Both the position numbers and the translations under genes were made by a program. Shown in pieces: positions 17,578-26,431 of a stretch of 64,000 nucleotides of DNA. The notes beneath the pieces are model-generated. The model was not told where the DNA came from, made no database searches, and saw only the letters and a list, made by a program, of their open reading frames with translations. The stretch's first letter is position 1; every line of letters begins with the position of its first letter. Origin of the DNA: Bacteroidota bacterium (GTDB lineage Bacteria; Bacteroidota; Bacteroidia; Palsa-965); the NCBI GenBank assembly GCA_016194975.1, contig JACQAM010000008.1, positions 62,001-126,000 of the forward strand, written 5' to 3'.

Positions 17578-19188
17578 TTACTTTCCCCTATTCAGTCTCC
17601 TGTAAGAAAGTTTTTTCCAAATGTTATGTGCCAACTTTATTTCTTTTTGTGTCAAACCGAAATGCTCTTTCAAAATTATTTGGTTTGTGATTTTCAAAAC
17701 GTCTTCAATGTCGGTTTTGTTGCGAATGAGTTTGTCAATCTGTGGAAGCAAAGCAGCATTGTCCAAATGATAAGGAAGCAAAATTCTTTCTGCTTCGTTT
17801 GGCATTAACTCTAACACACCGCCTCCGTGACTTCTTCCCGAAACTTCTGTGAATGCAAGTGAAAGTGAGTTGTAATAACTTGCTGTCATTGCCTTAATAT
17901 TTGTGTTCGGTCGCACAAAAACTCTGTGCATTGTATCGGTTGTATATGCTTCCGCTTGGTTAATTATCAATCTCGGATAAAGATTGTTTCGTCTGATGAA
18001 TAGGGCATCCGAAATTTTTAAAGAAGGAACTACAAACCAATCATCACGAATTCCAGTTTTATATCCTTTGTGAATTCCTAAACTTTCACCGTGTGCAATA
18101 TATTTTACTGCTCCGTTTTTCTTGTTTAAATTTTTTCGGTCAGAAAAAACAAGCAAGTGTGCTTTTGCTTTTGAGTGTTTGTTTTTCTCCCAATCTTTTT
18201 CGGTGAAGATTACTGAGTTCACTTGAACACTTCTTCCAACCATTGGTCTTGCGTAATCTTGCAAGTCATATTCTTCAACTGTTGTCAATGGAACTGTAAA
18301 GAAGTCGTTTGAACCTGTTGTAATTCCAACTTCAACTCTTGCGAATTTTTCAAGCGTTGGAATATTTCTACGCTTTGCAATATTTTCTAAAAAATCAATT
18401 TCGCCTTGCTCTAAAAAGTAGAAAGTCCATTTGTTGCTCTTAAAATCAATTTTCTTTTGTGGGCTTTTTAACCGTGCTACATCAAGCGTTTTCAATTCGC
18501 TTGCATCACGCAACTCAATGTGTTCAATGTTGTGTTCTTTAGAATTATTCTTTTCGCAAAGAAGTAAAACAACTTCCTGTTGAATGTTTGGGAAAACTAA
18601 TTTCTCAAATGAAATGATGTTGATTTTGTTGTAGAAATGTGCAAGAAAATTTCTCAACTGTTGTGCAAACGAAACTTGTAAAATTTCTGCTGGCAAAACG
18701 AAACCGATTTTTCCACCTTTGTCTTTGAGCAGAAGCGATGAACCCACGACAAACGAAACCCAAGCGTTTGTAAGTTTGGAATAAGTCAAACCTGCTTTGA
18801 TAAAAATATCTCCTGCCTCAACTTGTTGTTCTCTGTCAAAAAACTGGTATCGTATGTAAGGCGGATTACCAACAACTAAATCAAATCTTTTTTCTGTGTG
18901 GTTGCAATAAGTATGGAAATCATCATTTATGATTTGTTTGTTCTTTAAATTTATTTGCTCTGCTTTTTCTGCTTCTTCTTGGTCAAGTTCAATTGCTGTG
19001 ATTGATTTGTATTTGAACTTTTGCTTTTGCAGTTGTTCTAAAAAAACACCATCACCGCAACTTGGTTCAAGTATGTCAAAGTCAGTGGTGCCATTGATGC
19101 CCCAACGCAAAACAAATTCTGCAATTGGTTCGGGAGTGTAAAAACCGCCTCTTAATTTTTCGGCTGATGCTTCTGTAATTAATTTCAT
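17578..19188 (-). CDS. N6-adenine DNA methyltransferase of a type II-like R-M system
   Basis: 536 aa. Motif X-like FYTPEPIAEFVLRW is followed by SAM-binding motif I (LEPSCGDGVFL, about residues 40-50) and the catalytic motif IV N108-P-P-Y111. About 300 residues of likely target-recognition domain come after. The order X-I-IV-TRD is that of gamma-class enzymes such as M.TaqI. It should methylate adenine in the host's recognition site and protect it from the nuclease at 19599-20780. Its ATG overlaps the controller stop by 4 bp (ATGA), so C and M are translationally coupled. A sample of 60 bases here (18001-18060) has 21 G+C against 30 in 15001-15060, which fits recent acquisition. Confidence 0.9.
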   Translation of the reverse strand: MKLITEASAEKLRGGFYTPEPIAEFVLRWGINGTTDFDILEPSCGDGVFLEQLQKQKFKYKSITAIELDQEEAEKAEQINLKNKQIINDDFHTYCNHTEKRFDLVVGNPPYIRYQFFDREQQVEAGDIFIKAGLTYSKLTNAWVSFVVGSSLLLKDKGGKIGFVLPAEILQVSFAQQLRNFLAHFYNKINIISFEKLVFPNIQQEVVLLLCEKNNSKEHNIEHIELRDASELKTLDVARLKSPQKKIDFKSNKWTFYFLEQGEIDFLENIAKRRNIPTLEKFARVEVGITTGSNDFFTVPLTTVEEYDLQDYARPMVGRSVQVNSVIFTEKDWEKNKHSKAKAHLLVFSDRKNLNKKNGAVKYIAHGESLGIHKGYKTGIRDDWFVVPSLKISDALFIRRNNLYPRLIINQAEAYTTDTMHRVFVRPNTNIKAMTASYYNSLSLAFTEVSGRSHGGGVLELMPNEAERILLPYHLDNAALLPQIDKLIRNKTDIEDVLKITNQIILKEHFGLTQKEIKLAHNIWKKLSYRRLNRGK

Positions 19189-19505
19189 TGGTCGGTTTTT
19201 TTTGTTTTCAAATATTTTACTTTTTTTTCTGCTACTTTAAATACTTCATTAGACAAATCTTCTTCGTCCATTATCTGATAAGCAACTGCATCACTCAAAA
19301 AAGTTATCAGTAAATCTTTGTCGCTTACTTTGAAATATTTTGCAAACTTTTCTATCAGTTGTTTGGTCGGCTTGCGATTGTTCTTCTCAATCTTACCCAA
19401 CATTGAAGTATCAATACTCAATGCTTTCGCAACTTCACGCAAAGGAAGATTCTGCTCCTCACGAAGTTTCTTTACTGTTTCGCCGAATGTTTTTTCTAAT
19501 TTCAT
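19185..19505 (-). CDS. XRE-family controller (C) protein of the R-M system
   Basis: 106 aa. Residues of about 8-63 form an XRE helix-turn-helix (PLREVAKALSIDTSMLGKIE is the recognition core). The C-terminal 40 residues are charged and may form a helix. C proteins dimerise on palindromic C-boxes and time the appearance of nuclease relative to methylase. An 8-bp-arm palindrome lies just before the start (19506-19526), overlapping a TACCTTTG -7 element, as expected for autoregulation. The gene is coupled to the methylase by an ATGA overlap. The nuclease gene ends 93 bp upstream. Confidence 0.85.
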   Translation of the reverse strand: MKLEKTFGETVKKLREEQNLPLREVAKALSIDTSMLGKIEKNNRKPTKQLIEKFAKYFKVSDKDLLITFLSDAVAYQIMDEEDLSNEVFKVAEKKVKYLKTKKTDQ

Positions 19506-19526
19506 TTTGGACTACTTCAGTCCAAA
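19506..19526 (-). promoter_or_regulatory. Candidate C-box operator of the R-M controller
   Basis: This is a perfect inverted repeat, TTTGGACT-ACTTC-AGTCCAAA. The core GACT-N5-AGTC resembles the GACT-N3-AGTC C-boxes described for other controller proteins, though with a longer spacer. It lies between the -7 element and the ATG, and overlaps the predicted transcription start. Only one clear palindrome is present, whereas many C systems have two. Confidence 0.6.
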
Positions 19527-19530
19527 GGTA
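19523..19530 (-). promoter_or_regulatory. -7 element TACCTTTG of the C-M operon
   Basis: The minus strand reads TACCTTTG, 17 bp before the controller ATG. It shares bases 19523-19526 with the C-box, so a bound C dimer would interfere with polymerase. Confidence 0.55.
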
Positions 19531-19598
19531 GTTACTTACAAATGAGCCACAAAAATATTTCCGAAAAGAGTTTTCAACAAGATTGAGCTGAAAGATAT

Positions 19599-20780
19599 TT
19601 ACTTGATTTCTAAAGTAAACTCACTTTTCTTTTTGGTCTTATATAGAGTGGCATTCTTACCAATGAGGTTATCTTTTGCAATCACTTTCTTGGCTTCTCC
19701 CCAACTTATTGAAGTCATTGAGTTTTTCTGTTCGTAGGAGCGGGTATCGGTTCGAGGGTTATGTGTGAGCGTAAGTTTAAAACTGCCTGACGGCTTGCCG
19801 TCAATTACAATATTGAAAGTTCCTTCTGCTCTTTCAAGATGTGATGTTTCTGGCTTTGTATCTCTCTTCCATTTGAGAGAAGTAAAAACGGCGTCCCTGA
19901 AATAATGGCGTTGGTCAATGCCTTTAGTCTTGCCTTTTTTGAAAAGCATTGAACCAGTCGGGTTCGTGTTTGACCCTTTCGGAATATTCAAATCTCTTTC
20001 GGTGAGTTTACCGCTTTCCCAAAGCAACTCACCTTTCTTGGAAATACTACCAACAACAACAGCAGCAGATGATGTTATGGTTACTGTTTTTTTTGTTCCT
20101 CTGAATTCGGTCGGGATTTTTGCGATTGCTCTCTTCGGAAATATTTTTGAAATGATGTTTTCAGTTTCTGTCCTTTTCGATTTCTCTGCTTTGTCCTGTG
20201 CTGCTTTTCGTTCTGCTTCTGTCGGAACAACTTTAGCTTTCACCAAGTCAGCAATAATTTTCTTTGAGAGTTTTTTCAGGTTCGGGTCGGTGAAATCAAA
20301 AATGCCTTTGAAATAATCTTTTAGTTGCTCAACAATTTTTCTGTCTGACTCAACTGAATTGTCAATGCTTACAAGTAACGATGCTTCAACATTTGTGAAT
20401 AGTCCTTGCGATGTGAGATTGGAAGAACCGATTATGAGTTCTGATTTGTAGTCACCTTCAAACAAATAAATTTTCGGGTGAAAGATTGTGAATGAAGGTT
20501 GGTAAAAAACAAAAGCGTTTATGTCCAAATTGAGAAGTGCTAATAATGCTTCTTGTGAAGTTCCCTTTTGGTCAACGCCTGTAACGATTGTAATAATGTT
20601 GAGATGCTTTTTAGCTGCTGCAATATGTTTTGAAAGTCCGTTTACACCTGCCTGACTTGCAAATGCAGATATACCTGTGAAGGTGCGAAAGTTATTGTCT
20701 GCAAAGAATTTGATTAGCTGTTTACCAACTGAATGTTCTGATGCGGCCTCAAATCCTTGTCCTAAAAGTGTAATGTTCAT
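19599..20780 (-). CDS. PLD-superfamily restriction endonuclease
   Basis: 393 aa. H101-P-K103 followed by G118-S-S-N121 is the single HxK...GSxN motif of the phospholipase-D nuclease superfamily. One motif per chain implies a dimeric active site, as in BfiI or Nuc. The arrangement resembles the NgoFVII-type restriction endonuclease PLD domain. The C-terminal half (about 200-393), with IAKIPTEFRGTKKTV and YFRDAVF, is probably the DNA-recognition part. It is the likely R component of the R-M set with the downstream C and M genes. It has its own -7 element (TACATTTG, 20808-20815) and is AT-rich like M. Confidence 0.82.
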   Translation of the reverse strand: MNITLLGQGFEAASEHSVGKQLIKFFADNNFRTFTGISAFASQAGVNGLSKHIAAAKKHLNIITIVTGVDQKGTSQEALLALLNLDINAFVFYQPSFTIFHPKIYLFEGDYKSELIIGSSNLTSQGLFTNVEASLLVSIDNSVESDRKIVEQLKDYFKGIFDFTDPNLKKLSKKIIADLVKAKVVPTEAERKAAQDKAEKSKRTETENIISKIFPKRAIAKIPTEFRGTKKTVTITSSAAVVVGSISKKGELLWESGKLTERDLNIPKGSNTNPTGSMLFKKGKTKGIDQRHYFRDAVFTSLKWKRDTKPETSHLERAEGTFNIVIDGKPSGSFKLTLTHNPRTDTRSYEQKNSMTSISWGEAKKVIAKDNLIGKNATLYKTKKKSEFTLEIK

Positions 20781-20807
20781 ACTCTATACTATGCGATAAA
20801 ATTTCAA

Positions 20808-20815
20808 CAAATGTA
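20808..20815 (-). promoter_or_regulatory. -7 element TACATTTG of the nuclease gene
   Basis: The minus strand matches TAnnTTTG, 27 bp before the ATG at 20780. It suggests that the nuclease is transcribed separately from the C-M pair. No matching C-box was found here. Confidence 0.45.
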
Positions 20816-20847
20816 GGAATAAAGTGTTGGGAAATTTGGCTACTATC

Positions 20848-20879
20848 CCCGCCCGAACGTACCGTTCGGTACGGGCGGG
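20848..20879. repeat. Strong GC-rich hairpin between R-M locus and tRNA-Arg
   Basis: An outer stem CCCGCCC/GGGCGGG encloses a second stem GTACCG-TT-CGGTAC, with a four-base GAAC bulge on one side. It stands out as GC-rich in an AT-rich stretch. It could act as the tRNA transcript's terminator stem, although no T-run follows on the minus strand, or be a REP-like dispersed repeat at the edge of the acquired segment. Confidence 0.7.
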
Positions 20880-20907
20880 CATTGAACTACCTCATTGAGA
20901 AAAATTG

Positions 20908-20979
20908 TGGTCCTACCAGGAATCGAACCTGGATTTAAAGTTTAGGAAACTTCCGTTCTATCCATTGAACTACAGGACC
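20908..20979 (-). tRNA. tRNA-Arg (anticodon CCT)
   Basis: The 72-nt minus-strand gene folds as a full cloverleaf. The acceptor GGTCCTG pairs with TAGGACC plus discriminator A. The D-stem is GTTC/GAAC, the anticodon stem GAAGT/ACTTT has loop TTCCTAA, and the T-arm is CCAGG-TTCGATT-CCTGG. The anticodon CCT (plus-strand AGG at 20944-20946) reads codon AGG. CCA is not encoded. Its 3' end faces the R-M system, the usual geometry for islands at tRNA genes. Confidence 0.95.
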
Positions 20980-21030
20980 TGAAATTCATCTTCAAAATTA
21001 GCACATTATCAAATTGGCAATATCGCCACA

Positions 21031-23193
21031 TTATTTTACCATTCCGCCATTACCAATATTCTTTTCCGTCGGCGCAACAAAACTCAATTCTCCTTTTTCA
21101 TTTTCCGCCATCAATATCATTCCGTTCGATTCGACGCCCATCATTTTGCGCGGAGCAAGATTTACAAGAATGGTGACTTGTTGCCCGATAATATTTTCAG
21201 GCGAATAATATTTTGCAATACCACTCAACACCGTGCGCTGGTCGATGCCGGTGTCCACAATTAATTTCAGCAGCTTGTCGCTCTTCGGCATTTTCTCTGC
21301 AGCGATAATTGTTCCGATACGAATATCCTGTTTCGAAAAATCTTCGAAGGTAGTCTCGGGTTTTTGCACTGGAATTTTCGGTTTTGAATTTTGAATGTTC
21401 AATTTTGAATCAGCGTCTGCCGCCTTTTTTATTTCCGCTAATTTATTCAATTGCACTTTCAATAATTCAGGGTCCACTTTCGCGAACAGCATCACCGGTT
21501 GATTCAGCTGATGTCCTACCGTCAACAGATTCGTATTCTTTGCGCTCGACCAATTCATTCCGGAAATATTCAGCATGCTGCGCAGTTTTTCTGCTGTGAA
21601 GGGAAGAAACGGCTGACATAAAATGGAAAGATTCGCGCAGATCTGCAATGAAACATTGAGAATTGTTTTCACCCGCTCGGCATCCGGATTTTTCCACGGC
21701 TCGTTATCCGACAGATATTTATTTCCAACGCGCGCAAGATTCATCAGTTCCTGCTGTGCTTCACGGAATTTAAAATTTTCTATTGCCGCGCCTGTTTTTT
21801 CCGGAAATCTTGAAATTTCACCAAGCACATGAAGATCTTCTTTCGTGTACTGTTTTGCTTCGGGAACTTTTCCGTTATAATTTTTTTGTGTGAGCACCAT
21901 CGTGCGGTGCACAAAATTGCTGAACACCGCAGCCAGTTCATTGTTCACACGCGCTTCGTAATCCGCCCAGGTAAAATCGCCGTCGCTTGTTTCGGGAGCA
22001 ATTGCCGTAAGCACATAACGCAATTCATCCTGCTTACACGGCATTTCATTTAAATATTCATGCAGCCAGATCGCCCAGTTGCGCGAAGTGGAAATTTTTT
22101 GTCCTTCGAGATTTAAAAATTCATTCGCGGGAACATTGTCGGGCAAAATAAATTTTTCTTCGGGCGACAAATTTTCGTTGTAAGCCATGAGCATCGCCGG
22201 GAAAATCAAACAATGAAAAACAATATTGTCTTTGCCGATGAAGTGAATGAGTTTTGTTTCTTCCAGTTCATCCGAAGTTTTTCCTTTCACGCTCACCGGT
22301 GGAACTTTCCAGTATTTTTTCCAGTTATCACTTTTCGGTTTTCCACCGTAAGAAATTTTATTTCTTGTTTCCGGTTGTTCAAACCATTCTTTGCTCGCAG
22401 TGATGTAGCCGATGGGCGCATCGAACCACACGTACAACACTTTTCCGAAAGCTTCCGGCAGCGGAACTTTCACGCCCCAGTCGAGATCGCGTGTCATCGC
22501 GCGCGGATGCAAACCATCTTTCAGCCACGATTGACATTGGCCGGAAACATTTGCTTTCCATTCTTTGTGACTGTCAATATATTTTTGAAGTTGCGGCTGA
22601 AGTTTGTCGAGCGGCAGAAACCAGTTTTTAGTCGGGCGTTTAGTTGGTTTCGAACCGGACAATGTTGAATGCGGATTGATCAATTCTTCAGGAGAAAGTG
22701 AAGTGCCGCATTTTTCACACTGATCGCCATACGCATTTTCATTTTTACAATTCGGGCATGTACCAACGATGTAACGATCGGCGAGAAATTGTTTCGCCTC
22801 TTCGTCGTAATACTGTTCAGTGGTCTGCTCAGTAAAAATGTTTTTATCGTAAAGCGTTTTGAAAAAATCGCCGGCAACTTTGTGATGGATCGGGCGTGAA
22901 GTGCGTGAATAAATATCGAATTCAATTCCGAGATCATGGAAAGAATTTTTTATCACGCTGTAATATTTGTCAACGATCTGTTGCGGAGTCAAACCTTCCT
23001 TGCGCGCACGCAGCGTAATGGGAACACCATGTTCATCTGTTCCGCTCACAAACAAAACATCTTCACCTTTCGCGCGCAGGTAGCGCACGTAAATGTCCGA
23101 AGGCAGGTAGCATCCCGCAAGATGGCCAATGTGAATGGGGCCATTCGCATAAATGAGCGCGGCGGTTACGGTGTATCGTTTGGGTGAATTCAT
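21031..23193 (-). CDS. metG: Methionyl-tRNA synthetase
   Basis: 720 aa. It charges tRNA-Met with methionine in the cytoplasm. The class I HIGH motif is in [12 protein letters not shown]. The KMSKS loop appears as KISTSRN. The zinc-knuckle CPNC...CEKC sits in the connective peptide at about residues 145-160. The last 110 residues are a tRNA-binding OB-fold domain ([18 protein letters not shown] ... [12 protein letters not shown]) found in many bacterial MetRS. The length is normal for the type with this extension. A perfect 10-bp inverted repeat overlaps the start codon (see 23192-23220), which may bear on its regulation. Confidence 0.97.
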   Translation of the reverse strand: MNSPKRYTVTAALIYANGPIHIGHLAGCYLPSDIYVRYLRAKGEDVLFVSGTDEHGVPITLRARKEGLTPQQIVDKYYSVIKNSFHDLGIEFDIYSRTSRPIHHKVAGDFFKTLYDKNIFTEQTTEQYYDEEAKQFLADRYIVGTCPNCKNENAYGDQCEKCGTSLSPEELINPHSTLSGSKPTKRPTKNWFLPLDKLQPQLQKYIDSHKEWKANVSGQCQSWLKDGLHPRAMTRDLDWGVKVPLPEAFGKVLYVWFDAPIGYITASKEWFEQPETRNKISYGGKPKSDNWKKYWKVPPVSVKGKTSDELEETKLIHFIGKDNIVFHCLIFPAMLMAYNENLSPEEKFILPDNVPANEFLNLEGQKISTSRNWAIWLHEYLNEMPCKQDELRYVLTAIAPETSDGDFTWADYEARVNNELAAVFSNFVHRTMVLTQKNYNGKVPEAKQYTKEDLHVLGEISRFPEKTGAAIENFKFREAQQELMNLARVGNKYLSDNEPWKNPDAERVKTILNVSLQICANLSILCQPFLPFTAEKLRSMLNISGMNWSSAKNTNLLTVGHQLNQPVMLFAKVDPELLKVQLNKLAEIKKAADADSKLNIQNSKPKIPVQKPETTFEDFSKQDIRIGTIIAAEKMPKSDKLLKLIVDTGIDQRTVLSGIAKYYSPENIIGQQVTILVNLAPRKMMGVESNGMILMAENEKGELSFVAPTEKNIGNGGMVK

Positions 23194-23220
23194 AAATGAG
23201 TGACGAAATTACTCATTTAT
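23192..23220 (-). promoter_or_regulatory. Perfect inverted repeat at the metG start, around a TAATTTCG -7 element
   Basis: The arms ATAAATGAGT and ACTCATTTAT (10 bp, perfect) are separated by 9 bp. The left arm includes two bases of the metG start codon. A minus-strand TAATTTCG (23204-23211), close to the TAnnTTTG consensus, lies in the spacer, so the palindrome surrounds the core promoter. It could be an operator or a start-codon-masking hairpin. Confidence 0.55.
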
Positions 23221-23246
23221 AAAATGTGTATGCGAAGCTCAATAAA

Positions 23247-23861
23247 TTACCATTCATACGGCAATGGTTCAAATTTTATAATAGCAGCGTTGATCGAATA
23301 GAGGTGTGAGGATTCAGTCGATATACTGCTCACAATATGATAGTTTTTCCCGGTACAGGAATTTCCTTCAGGATCAAAAACCTCCAATGTCCATCCTGAA
23401 CCATCTAAAATAGCTCTACCGCGAGACTCCTCTGAATTCATTGTCCAAAAGCATGAATCTGAGATCATCTTTTTTATCGCTTCCCCATCTTTTTCAGGTA
23501 TTGCTTTCTGTCGAATATTTGACAATGAATCGTTGTCACTCTGATATTTAATATCAAATTGCTTGGTAAACAACATCCATTGGTCATTGACTTGTTCGAG
23601 ACGATAAACTTTCCCATAACCGAACGAGCTTGAAAAAATAAACCTTACGCAATAATGATCTTCATCGACGAGTGGTAACTCATTGAAACGTTTGAGATAA
23701 TCCGCATACTTACTTTTTCCAGCCTGAATACTTGAATCATATCTGACCTCTGCCAGTTCATTCGAATTACAATTGCACTGCTCTTTAGGAGCGCAACTTG
23801 ATGAGATCAGATAGAAGAAAAAGGCACCCAACAAATTTCGCTGAATGAACGGGAATTTCAT
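23247..23861 (-). CDS. Hypothetical lipoprotein
   Basis: 204 aa. The N-terminus (FFFYLISSSCAPKEQCNC) has a lipobox-like SSSC, so it is probably lipidated and kept in a membrane. The mature part begins with a short Cys-rich stretch and then a mixed alpha/beta fold with no recognised motif. It lies downstream of nothing on its strand: the upstream neighbour is the divergent LD-carboxypeptidase gene, only 30 bp away, so the two promoters must overlap. Confidence 0.65.
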   Translation of the reverse strand: MKFPFIQRNLLGAFFFYLISSSCAPKEQCNCNSNELAEVRYDSSIQAGKSKYADYLKRFNELPLVDEDHYCVRFIFSSSFGYGKVYRLEQVNDQWMLFTKQFDIKYQSDNDSLSNIRQKAIPEKDGEAIKKMISDSCFWTMNSEESRGRAILDGSGWTLEVFDPEGNSCTGKNYHIVSSISTESSHLYSINAAIIKFEPLPYEW

Positions 23862-23891
23862 TCCAGAAAGTTACTTTTATTTCCTCTAACC

Positions 23892-24815
23892 ATGCCTGCA
23901 ACTATCATTCCTCCTTTCTTATCACCCGGCGACACGATCGGAATTTGTGCAGTGGCGCGGAAAATTTCGCGCGAAGAAATAGAATCTGCCATAAAAAAAA
24001 TTGAAGCTGAGGGATATTATGTGGCGCTCGGAAAAAATCTTTTCGGCAATCACAACCAATTTTCGGGAACAGATGAAGAACGTACCGAAGATCTCCAGAA
24101 TTTTCTTGATGATCCGGAAATCAAAGCGGTGATCAGTGCGCGCGGCGGATACGGAACATTGCGCATCATTGACAAAATTGATTTCAAAAAATTTCAGAAG
24201 AGTCCCAAGTGGATCATCGGTTACAGCGACATTACCGTTTTGCATTCGCACATTCATACAAATTTTCACATTGCAACTTTGCATGCGACCATGCCGATCA
24301 ATTTTCATCTCGATGAATTTTCGACGCGCACGCTCTTCCACGCGCTCGCCGGGCGTACGCTCGCGTACCGGTGCGAGAATAAAACGCCGGTGAAGAATCG
24401 CGAAGGAATTTGCGAAGGGGAAATTGTGGGGGGAAATCTTTCTTTGCTGTATGCTTTGCAGAATTCCGTTTCAGATATTGACACGAACGGAAAAATTCTT
24501 TTCATTGAAGATCTCGACGAATATCTTTATCACATTGATCGCATGATGCTGAGTTTAAAACGCGCAGGAAAATTTGCAGGACTGAAAGGATTGATCGTCG
24601 GCGGAATGAGCGAAATGAAAGACAACGCCATTCCATTCGGAAAAAGTGCAGAAGAAATAATTGAAGAGCACGTTGCGGAATATAATTTCCCTGTGTGTTA
24701 CGGATTTCCTGCGGGGCACGATAAGGAGAATTATTCAATGATCTTCGGAGAAAAAATTAAACTGGATATCGGCAGTAATATTTCCAATATTGAATTTGAA
24801 GATTCGAAGATTTGA
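23892..24815 (+). CDS. ldcA: Muramoyltetrapeptide LD-carboxypeptidase (peptidase S66)
   Basis: 307 aa. It removes the terminal D-Ala from murein tetrapeptides during cytoplasmic peptidoglycan recycling. The family landmarks are present: the nucleophile Ser112 in GYSDIT, preceded by ARGGYG (83-88), Glu206 in LFIEDLDE, and His276 in FPAGHDKEN. They match the Ser-Glu-His triad of Pseudomonas LdcA in order and spacing. No signal peptide is seen, as expected for a cytoplasmic enzyme. It is transcribed divergently from the 204-aa lipoprotein gene. Confidence 0.93.
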   Translation: MPATIIPPFLSPGDTIGICAVARKISREEIESAIKKIEAEGYYVALGKNLFGNHNQFSGTDEERTEDLQNFLDDPEIKAVISARGGYGTLRIIDKIDFKKFQKSPKWIIGYSDITVLHSHIHTNFHIATLHATMPINFHLDEFSTRTLFHALAGRTLAYRCENKTPVKNREGICEGEIVGGNLSLLYALQNSVSDIDTNGKILFIEDLDEYLYHIDRMMLSLKRAGKFAGLKGLIVGGMSEMKDNAIPFGKSAEEIIEEHVAEYNFPVCYGFPAGHDKENYSMIFGEKIKLDIGSNISNIEFEDSKI

Positions 24816-24881
24816 TCCTTACGCGCAAGATTGCTTCACGTTGTTCGCAATGACCCTCGCACTATTTTTAAAAATTTCAAA

Positions 24882-25619
24882 TTATTTCTCCGTAAACTTT
24901 CCATCCCGCAATTGAAGAACAATTGTTTTCCCGATTGGTTGAGGAGATACGGAGTCAATAATTTCTATACATTCTGTGTAACTGATCTCATTGGTAAGCG
25001 GATCGAAATTCAGTTTTAAATTATAAGCTCTCGGGTATTCGATCACCAGGTCGCTGTCATTTGCAAAACAGGAAGTGCAATCTGTGAGTTTGGGCCCGGT
25101 AACCTGGAAAACACGAACGATGCTGTGCTGCATTCCCGCGCCGTGAGTTCCCCAGCCGAAAGTGAGATAAGAAGTTTTTCCATTGATCGTGACCACGTGC
25201 ACTTCGTAAATTCCGCTGTCGGTATAAAGATCTTTTTCTCCTTCGTTCCCGGAATTCAATTGTTGTACAATTACTTTTCCGTTCTCCGATCTGAATTGCG
25301 TAACACAATTGATGTTGTGCCAGGTTCCGCCGGTGTAATCATCCCAGCTGTAAAATTTTATCTGGTTGTCGGCAGAATATTTTATTTCCACCCACTTCGA
25401 TAAACTGTCGAGCGAACCGGTGAATGTGACGGGATCTGCCAGATCTTTCAGAAGTAATTTTTGAAATACAGTCGCTAAACTATCGCGGATACCTTCATCA
25501 GAAGTAATTTCTTTTTTTATGGAAGCAGTCAGTTCATTATCAATTTTGCGCAACGCATTCACTTGCCCGAAAGCAATGAAGCCGCAAAACAAGAAGATGG
25601 TTATAATAAAAAATTTCAT
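24882..25619 (-). CDS. Hypothetical secreted protein
   Basis: 245 aa from the ATG at 25619; a TTG 18 bases earlier is rejected because the ATG starts a clean signal peptide (MKFFIITIFLFCGFIAFGQ). The N-terminal third is helical and charged. The rest is beta-rich, with a Gly/His motif (FGWGTHGAGMQHSIVRVF) and a cysteine pair (DCTSCF). No family is recognised. The upstream spacer (25620-25700) carries short inverted ATTCAAAAATTCAATGATTC-type strings. Confidence 0.65.
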   Translation of the reverse strand: MKFFIITIFLFCGFIAFGQVNALRKIDNELTASIKKEITSDEGIRDSLATVFQKLLLKDLADPVTFTGSLDSLSKWVEIKYSADNQIKFYSWDDYTGGTWHNINCVTQFRSENGKVIVQQLNSGNEGEKDLYTDSGIYEVHVVTINGKTSYLTFGWGTHGAGMQHSIVRVFQVTGPKLTDCTSCFANDSDLVIEYPRAYNLKLNFDPLTNEISYTECIEIIDSVSPQPIGKTIVLQLRDGKFTEK

Positions 25620-25700
25620 TCCTGATTTGAAATTCAAAAATTCAATGATTCAAAAAATGAATTCCATACTCCGGAATTTTTGAATCATTGAATCCTTGAA

Positions 25701-26339
25701 TTATTCCACCTTCGTATAATCCTTCGGCACGTCGAACATATTATCGGCAATGGCTTTTGCTTCGAGGCGGGTCACTTCCAGTCTTCCTCTTTCTACGCCA
25801 TTGAGATTAGATTCAATAGCGAGCAAAGGCATGGAGCCGGCTTTCAGGTTGGCGATCGCGAGATAGTAAGTAGAAAAATTTTCCTGGCGGTTAATCAGTT
25901 TCAGCATAGGAAGGAAGAAATTGAATTTTCCGGGAGCGATCCAGAAACTGATCTGCGTAGTATCGGCCGCACATTTCACAACTTGCTCGGCACATTTATA
26001 ACCGAAAAGATCTTTTGTTTTTTTCGTTGCCGTTACCACCGCACCTGCAGGCGCAGCGATCCCGCTCTTGGAAGTGCGCGTTCCCCACATTTTCCGGTCG
26101 GGGAGCAAATAGATCATCGTCATCGCTTTTGTATCGACAATAAAACTTCCGGATACGATGCGTGAGTCCGGCGCAAATTCGTCAATGCGCACTTTGTCGC
26201 CTTTGATGTAATAAACATAATTGGTGACTTCCTTGCCGGATTGTTTTTTGAATTCCATCAGTCCTTCGAATGTCTGTGCATGAAGGAAATTTGTGAATGG
26301 AAGGATTGCAAGCAGGGACAGGAGAATTCGACGGAGCAT
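25701..26339 (-). CDS. DUF4412-like periplasmic protein
   Basis: 212 aa. It has a signal peptide (LLSLLAILPFTNFLHAQ). The body shows the DUF4412 pattern of beta-strands: FEGLMEFKK, YYIKGDKVRID, SFIVDTKAMTMIYLLPDRKMW, and the conserved GYKCAEQV...TQISFWIAPG. Family members are secreted and of unknown role. The fold is probably a lipoprotein-carrier-like half-barrel (inference). It is divergent from yraN with about 90 bp between the start codons. Confidence 0.8.
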   Translation of the reverse strand: MLRRILLSLLAILPFTNFLHAQTFEGLMEFKKQSGKEVTNYVYYIKGDKVRIDEFAPDSRIVSGSFIVDTKAMTMIYLLPDRKMWGTRTSKSGIAAPAGAVVTATKKTKDLFGYKCAEQVVKCAADTTQISFWIAPGKFNFFLPMLKLINRQENFSTYYLAIANLKAGSMPLLAIESNLNGVERGRLEVTRLEAKAIADNMFDVPKDYTKVE

Positions 26340-26419
26340 AGGTGTGTGGTTTGTGACAATAAAGTTACGAAAAAGGGAGGATTACACATTTACAAACGAA
26401 TACTGTGCCAATCTCTGCT

Positions 26420-26427
26420 TAGTTTCG
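26420..26427 (+). promoter_or_regulatory. -7 element TAGTTTCG, 4 bp before yraN ATG (leaderless candidate)
   Basis: It reads TAGTTTCG, then CGGC, then ATG at 26432. It deviates from TAnnTTTG at one base (T to C). Confidence 0.5.
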
Positions 26428-26431
26428 CGGC

